DNA of 8,013 nucleotides from JABSOG01 sp041583135. GTDB lineage: Bacteria > Pseudomonadota > Gammaproteobacteria > Enterobacterales > Alteromonadaceae. The notes beneath the pieces are model-generated. The model searched no databases. It saw nothing but the letters and a program-made list of their open reading frames with translations, and was not told the DNA's origin. Positions 1-5,326 of the stretch are shown here, in pieces. Numbering within the stretch: the stretch's first letter is position 1; every line of letters begins with the position of its first letter. Where the stretch lies: assembly GCA_041583135.1 (NCBI GenBank), contig JBFHGJ010000169.1, positions 1 to 8,013 of the forward strand, written 5' to 3'. Position numbers and translations under genes: made by a program.

Positions 1-8
1 AACCTGCC

Positions 9-14
9 TATAAT
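9..14 (+). promoter_or_regulatory. -10 box of the rpsF operon promoter
   Basis: A perfect sigma70 -10 hexamer, TATAAT, lies about 95 bases before rpsF. The matching -35 element would fall outside the window, so only half of the promoter can be seen. The bases after the box (ACGCCCCC, 15-22) form a GC-rich discriminator. This is typical of ribosomal promoters under stringent (ppGpp/DksA) control, but that regulation is inferred here. Confidence 0.6.
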
Positions 15-21
15 ACGCCCC

Positions 22-109
22 CTTAAATCAGCCATCTATCATGTTCCTTGCCTCAGGTGGTGTCGGCTGAGCCATGTTCGAGGCTATAAACCCGTAGGGA
101 GCGTTTTTA
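22..109 (+). promoter_or_regulatory. rpsF 5' leader, possible S6:S18 autoregulatory region
   Basis: The leader between the -10 box and rpsF is long and contains mutually exclusive pairings. TCAGCC (28-33) can pair with GGCTGA (65-70). GCCTC (50-54) can pair with GAGGC (80-84). AGCC (70-73) can pair with GGCT (82-85). Next to the start, CCCGTAGGGAG (91-101) carries a CCG and the Shine-Dalgarno core, and its CCC and GGG could pair weakly and mask the SD. Many bacteria control this operon by S6:S18 binding to a CCG-containing leader structure. I could not fold the RNA, so assignment to that motif is tentative. Confidence 0.35.
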
Positions 110-505
110 ATGCGTCATTACGAAATCGTATTTATGGTTCACCCTGATCAGAGTGAACAAGTTCCAGGTATGATTGAGCGTTACACCGGTTCTATCAAAG
201 AAGCTGGCGGTAGCATTCATCGCTTGGAAGACTGGGGACGTCGCCAGTTGGCCTATCCTATCGAAAAATTGCACAAGGCACACTACGTTCTGATGAACGT
301 TGAAGCCGATGCTGCCGTTATTGATGAATTGGAAACTGCTTTCCGCTTCAACGATGCTGTTTTGCGTAACATCATTATGCGTACTAAAGCCGCTGTTACC
401 GAGCCTTCACCCATTGCGCGTGAAAAAGAGTCTCGTGACAACCGTGCTGATCGCGAAGTGAAAAAAGAAGCACCAGCTAAAGAAGAAGCGCAAAGCGCAG
501 AGTAA
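110..505 (+). CDS. rpsF: 30S ribosomal protein S6
   Basis: Ribosomal protein S6 (131 aa) is a small-subunit protein that binds 16S rRNA in the platform as a heterodimer with S18, encoded two genes downstream. The N-terminus MRHYEIVFMVHPDQSEQV, the central EDWGRRQLAYPIEKLHKAHY segment (residues 41-60) and the RFNDAVLRNIIMR segment (about 79-91) are family hallmarks. Length matches the usual proteobacterial S6. The tail after about residue 95 is highly charged, rich in Glu, Lys and Ala, and ends SAE; in E. coli the S6 tail is extended with glutamates by RimK, but whether that happens here cannot be told. AGGGAG (96-101) lies 8 nt before ATG and supports the start. It is the first gene of the rpsF-priB-rpsR-rplI operon. 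Confidence 0.98.
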   Translation: MRHYEIVFMVHPDQSEQVPGMIERYTGSIKEAGGSIHRLEDWGRRQLAYPIEKLHKAHYVLMNVEADAAVIDELETAFRFNDAVLRNIIMRTKAAVTEPSPIAREKESRDNRADREVKKEAPAKEEAQSAE

Positions 506-508
506 TTG

Positions 509-817
509 ATGGCGCAAAATTCTGTGGAGCTTGAAGGTGTTATCTTCAAACCTCCAGTTAGAACGCAAAGCCCGGCTGGTATCGAACACTGTCATTTTGT
601 GTTAGAGCATCAGTCGCAACAAATTGAAGCCGAATTGCCTCGTAAGGCATTTTTAAGGATTCAGGTGGTTGCCAGTGGCATTGCAGCGCAGCAATCGACT
701 CAAGACTTGTTTCCCGGATGTGTTGTCAAGGTCAGCGGATTTCTCTCTCAACATGAGGCGAGAAGCGGCTTAACCAAATTGGTATTACACGCCCGGACTA
801 TCGAACGAAAGAATTAG
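509..817 (+). CDS. priB: Primosomal replication protein N (PriB)
   Basis: PriB (102 aa) is a dimeric OB-fold single-stranded-DNA-binding protein. It works with PriA and DnaT to reload the DnaB helicase at stalled forks outside oriC. The sequence is one OB-fold throughout: NSVELEGVIFKPPVRTQSPAG near the N-terminus, HCHFVLEHQSQ (about 28-38), then CVVKVSGFLSQHEARSG and LVLHARTIE toward the C-terminus. Length is close to E. coli PriB (104 aa). I chose ATG 509 over an in-frame TTG at 506 because TTG directly abuts the rpsF stop and ATG has a weak AGAG (499-502) at a normal distance. The position between rpsF and rpsR is diagnostic, and the 3-nt gap to rpsF suggests translational coupling. Confidence 0.95.
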   Translation: MAQNSVELEGVIFKPPVRTQSPAGIEHCHFVLEHQSQQIEAELPRKAFLRIQVVASGIAAQQSTQDLFPGCVVKVSGFLSQHEARSGLTKLVLHARTIERKN

Positions 818-827
818 GAGATGTGTC

Positions 828-1055
828 ATGGCACGTTATTTCAGACGTCGCAAATTCTGCCGCTTTAAGGCAGAAGGCGTTAAAGAAATCGATTACAAAG
901 ATTTGTCTACTTTAAAGAACTATGTTACTGAAAGTGGCAAAATCGTCCCTAGCCGTATTACCGGCACCAGCAACAAATATCAACGTATGTTGGCTAAAGC
1001 CATCAAACGTGCACGCTATCTTGCGTTGTTGCCTTACACTGATTTGCATCAATAA
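828..1055 (+). CDS. rpsR: 30S ribosomal protein S18
   Basis: S18 (75 aa, the usual bacterial length) binds 16S rRNA together with S6. Family landmarks are MARYFRRRKFCRF at the N-terminus, IDYKDLSTLKNYVTESGKI (about 21-39), PSRITGTS (41-48) and KAIKRARYLALLPYTD (57-72). AGGAG (816-820) overlaps the priB stop codon and lies 7 nt before ATG, an ideal SD spacing. The ATG at 821 is too close to this SD to be used. S18 is co-encoded with its partner S6, which fits feedback by the S6:S18 complex. Confidence 0.98.
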   Translation: MARYFRRRKFCRFKAEGVKEIDYKDLSTLKNYVTESGKIVPSRITGTSNKYQRMLAKAIKRARYLALLPYTDLHQ

Positions 1056-1095
1056 TCAGTCCGTCTAAACCAACATTAACCAAAGGTGTAGCAAG

Positions 1096-1548
1096 ATGAA
1101 TGTTATTCTTCTGGACAAAGTGGCTAAATTGGGCGGTCTTGGTGATCAAGTCTCAGTAAAAGCCGGTTATGCCCGTAACTTCCTTTTCCCTCAAGGAAAA
1201 GCTGTTCCGGCTAACAAAGAAAACATCGAGCATTTCGAAGCTCGTCGCGCTGATTTAGAAAAGCAATTGGCCGAAACTTTGAATGCTGCTCAAGCCCGTG
1301 CTGACAAGCTTGGTGCTTTGGGTGAAGTTACCATCGTTTCTAAAGCTGGTGACGAAGGTAAATTGTTCGGCTCTATCGGTACTCGCGATATTGCTGATGC
1401 CGTTACCGCTGCTGGCGTTGAATTGGCTAAGTCTGAGGTTCGTTTACCTCACGGTACTTTGCGTGAAGTCGGTGAATTCGACATCGCCATCCAATTGCAC
1501 GCTGACGTTACCACTTCTATCAAGTTGGCCGTTATTGCAGAAGCATAA
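1096..1548 (+). CDS. rplI: 50S ribosomal protein L9
   Basis: L9 (150 aa) is a two-domain large-subunit protein bound near the base of the L1 stalk, involved in translational fidelity and in spacing adjacent ribosomes. The N-terminal RNA-binding domain is clear: MNVILLDKVAKLGGLGDQVSVKAGYARNFL and the following FPQGKAVPAN (to about residue 40). A charged helix (about 41-75) links it to the C-terminal domain, with GDEGKLFGSIGTRDIADA (105-122) and the end VTTSIKLAVIAEA. Length matches the family. AAAGGTG (1082-1088) before ATG is a good SD. It is the last gene of the operon; an intrinsic terminator starts 23 nt after the stop. Confidence 0.98.
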   Translation: MNVILLDKVAKLGGLGDQVSVKAGYARNFLFPQGKAVPANKENIEHFEARRADLEKQLAETLNAAQARADKLGALGEVTIVSKAGDEGKLFGSIGTRDIADAVTAAGVELAKSEVRLPHGTLREVGEFDIAIQLHADVTTSIKLAVIAEA

Positions 1549-1570
1549 TTTGAATAAATTCAAATTATAA

Positions 1571-1611
1571 AAAAAGCCACAAGCCACCTGCCGGTGACTT
1601 GTGGCTTTTTT
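1571..1611 (+). terminator. Intrinsic terminator of the rpsF operon
   Basis: GCCACAAG (1576-1583) pairs perfectly with CTTGTGGC (1598-1605). A5 upstream and T6 downstream extend the stem and provide the U-run. Inside the stem, CACC (1585-1588) pairs with GGTG (1593-1596) around a TGCC loop. The A-tract/T-tract symmetry would let it also work on the opposite strand. It separates the ribosomal operon from the sigma cassette. Confidence 0.95.
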
Positions 1612-1661
1612 GTTTCATATGTTTGATTGCACATCCATTTGCTTGTGTTTTTATTAAAAGC

Positions 1662-1679
1662 AACGCCTAGTGGCGTTTT
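1662..1679 (+). terminator. Short GC-rich hairpin with T-run, possible back-up terminator
   Basis: AACGCC (1662-1667), loop TAGT, GGCGTT (1672-1677), followed by TT. The 6-bp stem ends in a four-base T-run (1676-1679). It lies about 50 nt after the rplI terminator and upstream of the sigma promoter, so it could trap read-through from the ribosomal operon. The stem is short and the U-run brief, so its activity is uncertain. Confidence 0.35.
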
Positions 1680-1730
1680 GCGGCTTAAATTTAATCTTCG
1701 TCTTTTAAAAAATAAAATTTAAAAACCTTT

Positions 1731-1759
1731 AAACCTTTCTTAAAATACCTTCGTCCTAT
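1731..1759 (+). promoter_or_regulatory. Candidate ECF-type (autoregulatory) promoter
   Basis: AAAC (1731-1734, within AAACCTTT) followed after 17 nt by CGTC (1752-1755, within CGTCCTAT) fits the AAC / CGTC bipartite promoter typical of ECF sigma factors. It sits immediately before an ECF sigma gene, where autoregulation is common. The expected transcript start, about 1764-1768, would give a leader of about 20 nt. The region upstream is very A/T-rich, and AAACCTTT is duplicated in tandem (1723-1730 and 1731-1738). The match is by eye and untested. Confidence 0.55.
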
Positions 1760-1787
1760 CTAACAAATCAATGAAATAGCCAAGACT

Positions 1788-2354
1788 TTGACAACGACGC
1801 CAAACGTAATACAGGCCGAGGAAAGGTTCCTCGATGATGACGAACTCAAGTTGATACGCCAGGTAAAGCAGGGGAATCGCCATGCCTACCAGCGCCTTTA
1901 TCAGCTGCACTGCGGACGTGTCTATGGCATTTGCTATCGCTTACTTGGCGATAAGACCAGTGCCGAGGATGTGGTGCAGGAGGTGTTTATTTCGGTTTGG
2001 AATAAAATCGCCTCTTACCGTGAAGAGAGTAAGTTTTCGACCTGGTTACATTCGGTGGCAACCAATCTGGCGGTAAGCCATTATCGTAAACGCAATACTT
2101 GGTGGGCAAGATTTCGCTCAACCGAAGAAGTTAGCTTTGATGAACCCGGAAGTTGTGATGAGCACGAAGAACATGGTCTTGATGTCAAGATCAGAAGGTT
2201 GCCAGACCAAGCCAGAATGGTGTTCGTGTTGTTTGCCGTAGAGGGTTTTCGTCACGAAGAAATTGCAGATAAGCTTGGCATTGCAGTTGGTTCTAGTAAG
2301 GCCCAGTACCACCGGGCAAAAAATTTACTCAAAGAGTGGATAGAAAATGAATGA
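1788..2354 (+). CDS. ECF (group IV) RNA polymerase sigma factor
   Basis: A 188-aa sigma70-family protein with only regions 2 and 4, the ECF architecture; it redirects RNA polymerase to a small regulon, usually for envelope functions. Region 2 runs about 20-102: DELKLIRQVKQGNRHAYQRL, then GDKTSAEDVVQEVFISVW (54-71) and the -10-melting segment SKFSTWLHSVATN (81-93). A short acidic linker (about 112-135) leads to region 4 (about 137-184), whose helix-turn-helix includes GFRHEEIADKLGIAVGSS and QYHRAKNLLKEW. There is no in-frame ATG before residue 144 and a TAA stop at 1761-1763, so TTG 1788 is the likely start; no strong SD precedes it, suggesting weak translation. The gene overlaps the next one by 8 nt. 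The ECF subgroup and regulon are unknown. Confidence 0.92.
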   Translation: MTTTPNVIQAEERFLDDDELKLIRQVKQGNRHAYQRLYQLHCGRVYGICYRLLGDKTSAEDVVQEVFISVWNKIASYREESKFSTWLHSVATNLAVSHYRKRNTWWARFRSTEEVSFDEPGSCDEHEEHGLDVKIRRLPDQARMVFVLFAVEGFRHEEIADKLGIAVGSSKAQYHRAKNLLKEWIENE

Positions 2355-2847
2355 TGCACAGTTTGATCAAGCGTTGAAAATGCAGATTGATACATTACCG
2401 AAGGAACTCGCGCCTGAGCGTGACCTTTGGGCCGGTATCGACCATGCCATTGAACGCCAGCAAAGTTCGCAACGCTTTAATTTCACCAAGTTGACAGCGG
2501 TTGCCGCTGGCGTCATGGTCATAGGGCTAACCTCTTGGTTGACCTTTAAAAACGTGGACTTGCCAAGCGTCAGAACAACTGGGCAAAATTTGCAATATGT
2601 CAACTGGATGACCGAATCCTTTGAACAGCAAAAGCAGACATTGTTGGTGAAGTATGAAGATACTCCAGCGATGACTGACAATTGGCAAGAGCAACTTAAA
2701 CAGTTGGATGATGCCGCCAAAGCCATCAAAAAGGCGCTGGCGCAAGATCCGAGCAATGCTCAGCTGATTAAAATGCTGCAACAAACCTATCAACAACAAC
2801 TTGATTTGATTAATGCCGTGAATCAAGACCCATGGCAAATGATTTAG
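2347..2847 (+). CDS. Single-pass membrane protein, probable anti-sigma factor
   Basis: A 166-aa protein with a cytoplasmic N-terminal part (1-46), one hydrophobic segment (about 47-66, TKLTAVAAGVMVIGLTSWLT) and a polar, probably helical periplasmic part (about 67-166) rich in Gln. There is no N-terminal cleavable signal. The stretch TLPKELAPERDLWAGI (16-31) resembles a segment I associate with membrane proteins encoded beside ECF sigma genes. No zinc-binding HxxxCxxC anti-sigma motif is present, and the protein has no cysteine. The role rests mainly on context: ATG 2347 lies inside the sigma gene (8-nt overlap), with GAGTGG (2334-2339) as SD, implying translational coupling that keeps the pair in balance. 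A membrane accessory protein that does not bind sigma is the alternative. Confidence 0.7.
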   Translation: MNDAQFDQALKMQIDTLPKELAPERDLWAGIDHAIERQQSSQRFNFTKLTAVAAGVMVIGLTSWLTFKNVDLPSVRTTGQNLQYVNWMTESFEQQKQTLLVKYEDTPAMTDNWQEQLKQLDDAAKAIKKALAQDPSNAQLIKMLQQTYQQQLDLINAVNQDPWQMI

Positions 2848-2857
2848 AGGGCGTATG

Positions 2858-3808
2858 ATGAGAATAGCAAATTGGGCGTATGCCGCAGCACTTATGGTGA
2901 CCACCAGTGTGTTTGCTGGTGATAAAATCGATGAATCTCGCGAAGTATCTGCCAATGGTCAGATCAGCATTGAAAGTATGCGTGGCGAGGTTGAAATTGT
3001 TGGCTGGAATGAGTCGCGAATGACCGTTTCCGGCGAGTTGGATGACAAAGCGACAGGTTATACTTTTGAAAGTGAAAACGGCTTTACCGTGTTCAAAGTT
3101 AAAATGCCGAAGAACATGAATAGCCGTGGCTGGAATCACTCACAAGGGTCAAAGCTGAAGATCAAAGTACCAAGCGGTGCCAGTGTGCGGTTTGAGTCGG
3201 TTAACGGCAATGTTACAGCCTCAGGCATTAGTGGCGGTAGTGATATTCATACCGTCAACGGCAACGTTGATGCCGAGCAACTGGCCAAGCGCGTGAAGCT
3301 TGAAACGGTAAACGGCAATATCAACGGCACTAAGCTGGATGGGAAGATCAAGTTGGCAACAGTTAACGGTAAGATCAATGATAAAGCCTCCAAGGGCAAA
3401 GTCAGCTATAGCACGGTTAACGGTGAGGTCAACGCACACAGCGCGGCAGAACGGGTGTATGTTGAGAATGTTAACGGTTCGATTGAGCTTGATTTGAGCG
3501 CGACGGAAGAACTTGAAATTTCTACGGTCAATGGCGACGTTGAAGCTTCGGCGACCCTAAACGACGATGCTCAAATCAGCATTACCACCGTCAGCGGCAG
3601 TGCCCGTCTGGCACTTGCTGGCAACGTTGGCGGCAGCTATCGTTTGAGTTCACATGCCGGTGGTCGGATTAAAAATGGCTTGAGTGACGATGAGGTGAAA
3701 AAGCAGAAGTATGGTCCAGGTCGTAGTTTGAAGTTTAAACTCTCAGGTGGTGATGCTCAGGTGGAAATGACTTCTGTCAGCGGCAGCCTGACTATCGAAA
3801 GAAAATAA
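2858..3808 (+). CDS. Secreted DUF4097-type repeat protein (putative adhesin / beta-solenoid)
   Basis: The protein (316 aa) begins with a Sec signal peptide: a short basic start, hydrophobic AAALMVTTSV and a probable cleavage after VFA, releasing GDKIDESREV. It should be periplasmic or surface-located. The body is a run of short repeats with VNG at 18-residue intervals, usually written (S/T)-VNG-x-(V/I). Counted from the upstream in-frame ATG at 2855, the Val is at 116, 134, 152, 170, 188 and 206, then 225, with VSG variants at 246 and 308. This fits the DUF4097 putative-adhesin family (Pfam), expected to form a right-handed beta-solenoid. ATG 2858 is preferred over ATG 2855 because GAGG (2847-2850) is 7 nt from it. 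The gene starts 10 nt after the membrane protein gene and is probably co-transcribed with the sigma. Ligand and function are unknown. Confidence 0.85.
   Translation: MRIANWAYAAALMVTTSVFAGDKIDESREVSANGQISIESMRGEVEIVGWNESRMTVSGELDDKATGYTFESENGFTVFKVKMPKNMNSRGWNHSQGSKLKIKVPSGASVRFESVNGNVTASGISGGSDIHTVNGNVDAEQLAKRVKLETVNGNINGTKLDGKIKLATVNGKINDKASKGKVSYSTVNGEVNAHSAAERVYVENVNGSIELDLSATEELEISTVNGDVEASATLNDDAQISITTVSGSARLALAGNVGGSYRLSSHAGGRIKNGLSDDEVKKQKYGPGRSLKFKLSGGDAQVEMTSVSGSLTIERK
3200..3607 (+). repeat. Degenerate 54-bp coding repeat (18-residue VNG units)
   Basis: Within the DUF4097-type gene, GTTAACGG, GTCAACGG, GTAAACGG and close variants recur every 54 bp at 3200, 3254, 3308, 3362, 3416 and 3470. 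A diverged unit follows at 3527, and a GTCAGCGG variant at 3590. The first six intervals are exactly in register, with no indels. Synonymous differences between units show this is not a recent DNA duplication; the repeat is kept at protein level. Confidence 0.85.
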
Positions 3809-3822
3809 ACCCGCGCTAAAGC

Positions 3823-3851
3823 TTGTTAGTTATATGCCTTCATAAGATAAT
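3823..3851 (+). promoter_or_regulatory. Candidate sigma70 promoter for dnaB-alr
   Basis: TTGTTA (3823-3828; 4 of 6 consensus bases) and GATAAT (3846-3851; 5 of 6) are separated by 17 nt. Transcription would start near 3858, giving a leader of roughly 30 nt before dnaB. No better pair was seen in the 78-nt gap. The assignment is by inspection only. Confidence 0.45.
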
Positions 3852-3859
3852 GAAGGCAT
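3834..3859. promoter_or_regulatory. Perfect 10-bp inverted repeat before dnaB
   Basis: ATGCCTTCAT (3834-3843) and ATGAAGGCAT (3850-3859) are exact inverted repeats around AAGATA. The element covers the spacer and -10 box of the candidate dnaB promoter and the expected start site. It could be an operator, or a terminator-like hairpin for the upstream DUF4097-type gene; the following TTGTTC is a poor U-run, which argues against a strong terminator. Confidence 0.5.
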
Positions 3860-3886
3860 TGTTCAGTACGAGTATTTATAGGTTTC

Positions 3887-5326
3887 ATGGCACAGAACAG
3901 CCAATTTAACAACCAGTCAAAAAAAGGCCCGTTTAAGGACAAAAAATTCAAGGATGACAACAGCGCGGTCGAGTCTCTGCGTGTTCCCCCTCATTCAATT
4001 GAATCCGAACAGTCGGTGCTTGGCGGTCTGATGCTGGATAACGAAGCATGGGACCGAGTGGCCGAACGAGTTGTGCCGCAAGACTTCTATTCACGAAATC
4101 ACCGCAAGATCTTCGAGGTCATGGGCACTTTGGCCGAGGCGGGCAATCCGATTGATCTTATCACTGTTACCGAAGAGCTCGAACAGCTCGGGCAGCTCGA
4201 GGATGTCGGTGGTTTTGCCTATCTTGGTGAAATCGCCAAGAACACCCCAAGCGCGGCCAATATCAATGCCTATGCCGATATCGTGCGTGAGCGTGCGGTC
4301 GTTAGAGAAATGATCAGTGTCGCCCATGAGATAGCCGAAGCTGGCTATGATCCGCAAGGGCGCAAAAGCCATGAGCTGCTGGATTTTGCCGAGTCCAAGG
4401 TCTTCAAAATTGCCGAAGCGCGGTCAAGCTCAAGTGAAGGGCCGCAGTCACTGCACTCTATTTTGGAAAAAACCGTCGATAAGATTGAAGACCTCTATAA
4501 AAACCCTCAAGATGGCGTTACCGGGGTGTCAACCGGATTTCATGATCTGGATAAAATGACCAGTGGCTTACAGCCGACCGACCTTATTATCGTTGCTGCC
4601 CGTCCTTCGATGGGTAAAACCACCTTTGCCATGAACTTATGTGAAAATGCCGCGATGACTCAGCCTTATCCGGTGTTGATTTACTCATTGGAAATGCCCT
4701 CTGAGTCTATCATGATGAGGATGCTGGCGAGTTTAAGCCGAGTTGATCAGGTTAAAGTGAGAACCGGTAACCTTGATGATGAGGATTGGGCGCGTATCTC
4801 CGCGACGATGGGGATGTTGATCGAAAAAGGCAAAATGTACATCGATGACGGCTCGGGTTTGACGCCAACCGAGGTGCGTTCAAGGGCGCGTCGTGTGGCC
4901 CGTGATTGTGGTGGGGTAAGTATGATCATGGTCGATTACCTTCAGCTGATGCAAGTGCCGGGTCTTTCTGAAAACCGAACATTGGAGATCGCCGAGATCT
5001 CGCGCTCACTCAAGGCCCTTGCCAAAGAACTACAATGTCCGGTCATTGCCCTGTCGCAGCTTAACCGTACCTTGGAGCAACGTGCCGATAAGAGGCCAAT
5101 TAACTCGGATTTGAGGGAATCCGGCGCAATCGAGCAAGATGCCGACCTCATTATGTTTATTTATCGTGATGAGGTCTACAACGAAGACTCCCCGGATAAA
5201 GGCACTGCCGAGATCATCATCGGTAAGCAACGTAATGGTCCCATCGGTAGATGCCGCGTGACCTTCCAAGGTCAATATTCACGCTTTGACAATTACACCG
5301 GCCCTGCCTACGACGACGAGTATTAA
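3887..5326 (+). CDS. dnaB: Replicative DNA helicase DnaB
   Basis: DnaB (479 aa; E. coli 471) is the hexameric ATP-driven 5'-3' helicase that unwinds the replication fork and recruits DnaG primase. The N-terminal domain starts near VPPHSIESEQSVLGGLML (33-50). After the linker, the RecA-like domain shows Walker A ARPSMGKTT (238-246, Lys244), catalytic Glu269 in SLEMP, Walker B MIMVDYLQL (346-354, Asp350), ALSQLNR (388-394) and the arginine-finger segment GKQRNG (446-451, Arg449). The first 30 residues are a polar, Lys/Asn/Gln-rich extension. No intein interrupts the Walker or C-terminal motifs. ATG 3887 has a weak SD (AGG 3880-3882), but the N-terminal homology supports it. The stop overlaps the alr start. 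Confidence 0.98.
   Translation: MAQNSQFNNQSKKGPFKDKKFKDDNSAVESLRVPPHSIESEQSVLGGLMLDNEAWDRVAERVVPQDFYSRNHRKIFEVMGTLAEAGNPIDLITVTEELEQLGQLEDVGGFAYLGEIAKNTPSAANINAYADIVRERAVVREMISVAHEIAEAGYDPQGRKSHELLDFAESKVFKIAEARSSSSEGPQSLHSILEKTVDKIEDLYKNPQDGVTGVSTGFHDLDKMTSGLQPTDLIIVAARPSMGKTTFAMNLCENAAMTQPYPVLIYSLEMPSESIMMRMLASLSRVDQVKVRTGNLDDEDWARISATMGMLIEKGKMYIDDGSGLTPTEVRSRARRVARDCGGVSMIMVDYLQLMQVPGLSENRTLEIAEISRSLKALAKELQCPVIALSQLNRTLEQRADKRPINSDLRESGAIEQDADLIMFIYRDEVYNEDSPDKGTAEIIIGKQRNGPIGRCRVTFQGQYSRFDNYTGPAYDDEY

Noticed and set aside
1547..1566. A/T-rich hairpin AATTTGAA / TTCAAATT at the rplI stop
   Set aside because: It is only A/T-rich pairing next to a far stronger terminator, with no sign of a separate role.
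1771..1779. ATG AAA TAG minimal frame before the sigma gene
   Set aside because: It is a two-codon frame out of phase with the sigma gene, has no SD, and is likely chance.
2810..3139. 109-aa open frame on the - strand spanning the membrane protein / DUF4097-type gene junction
   Set aside because: It runs antisense across two supported genes, has no recognisable domain, and no promoter or SD stands out.
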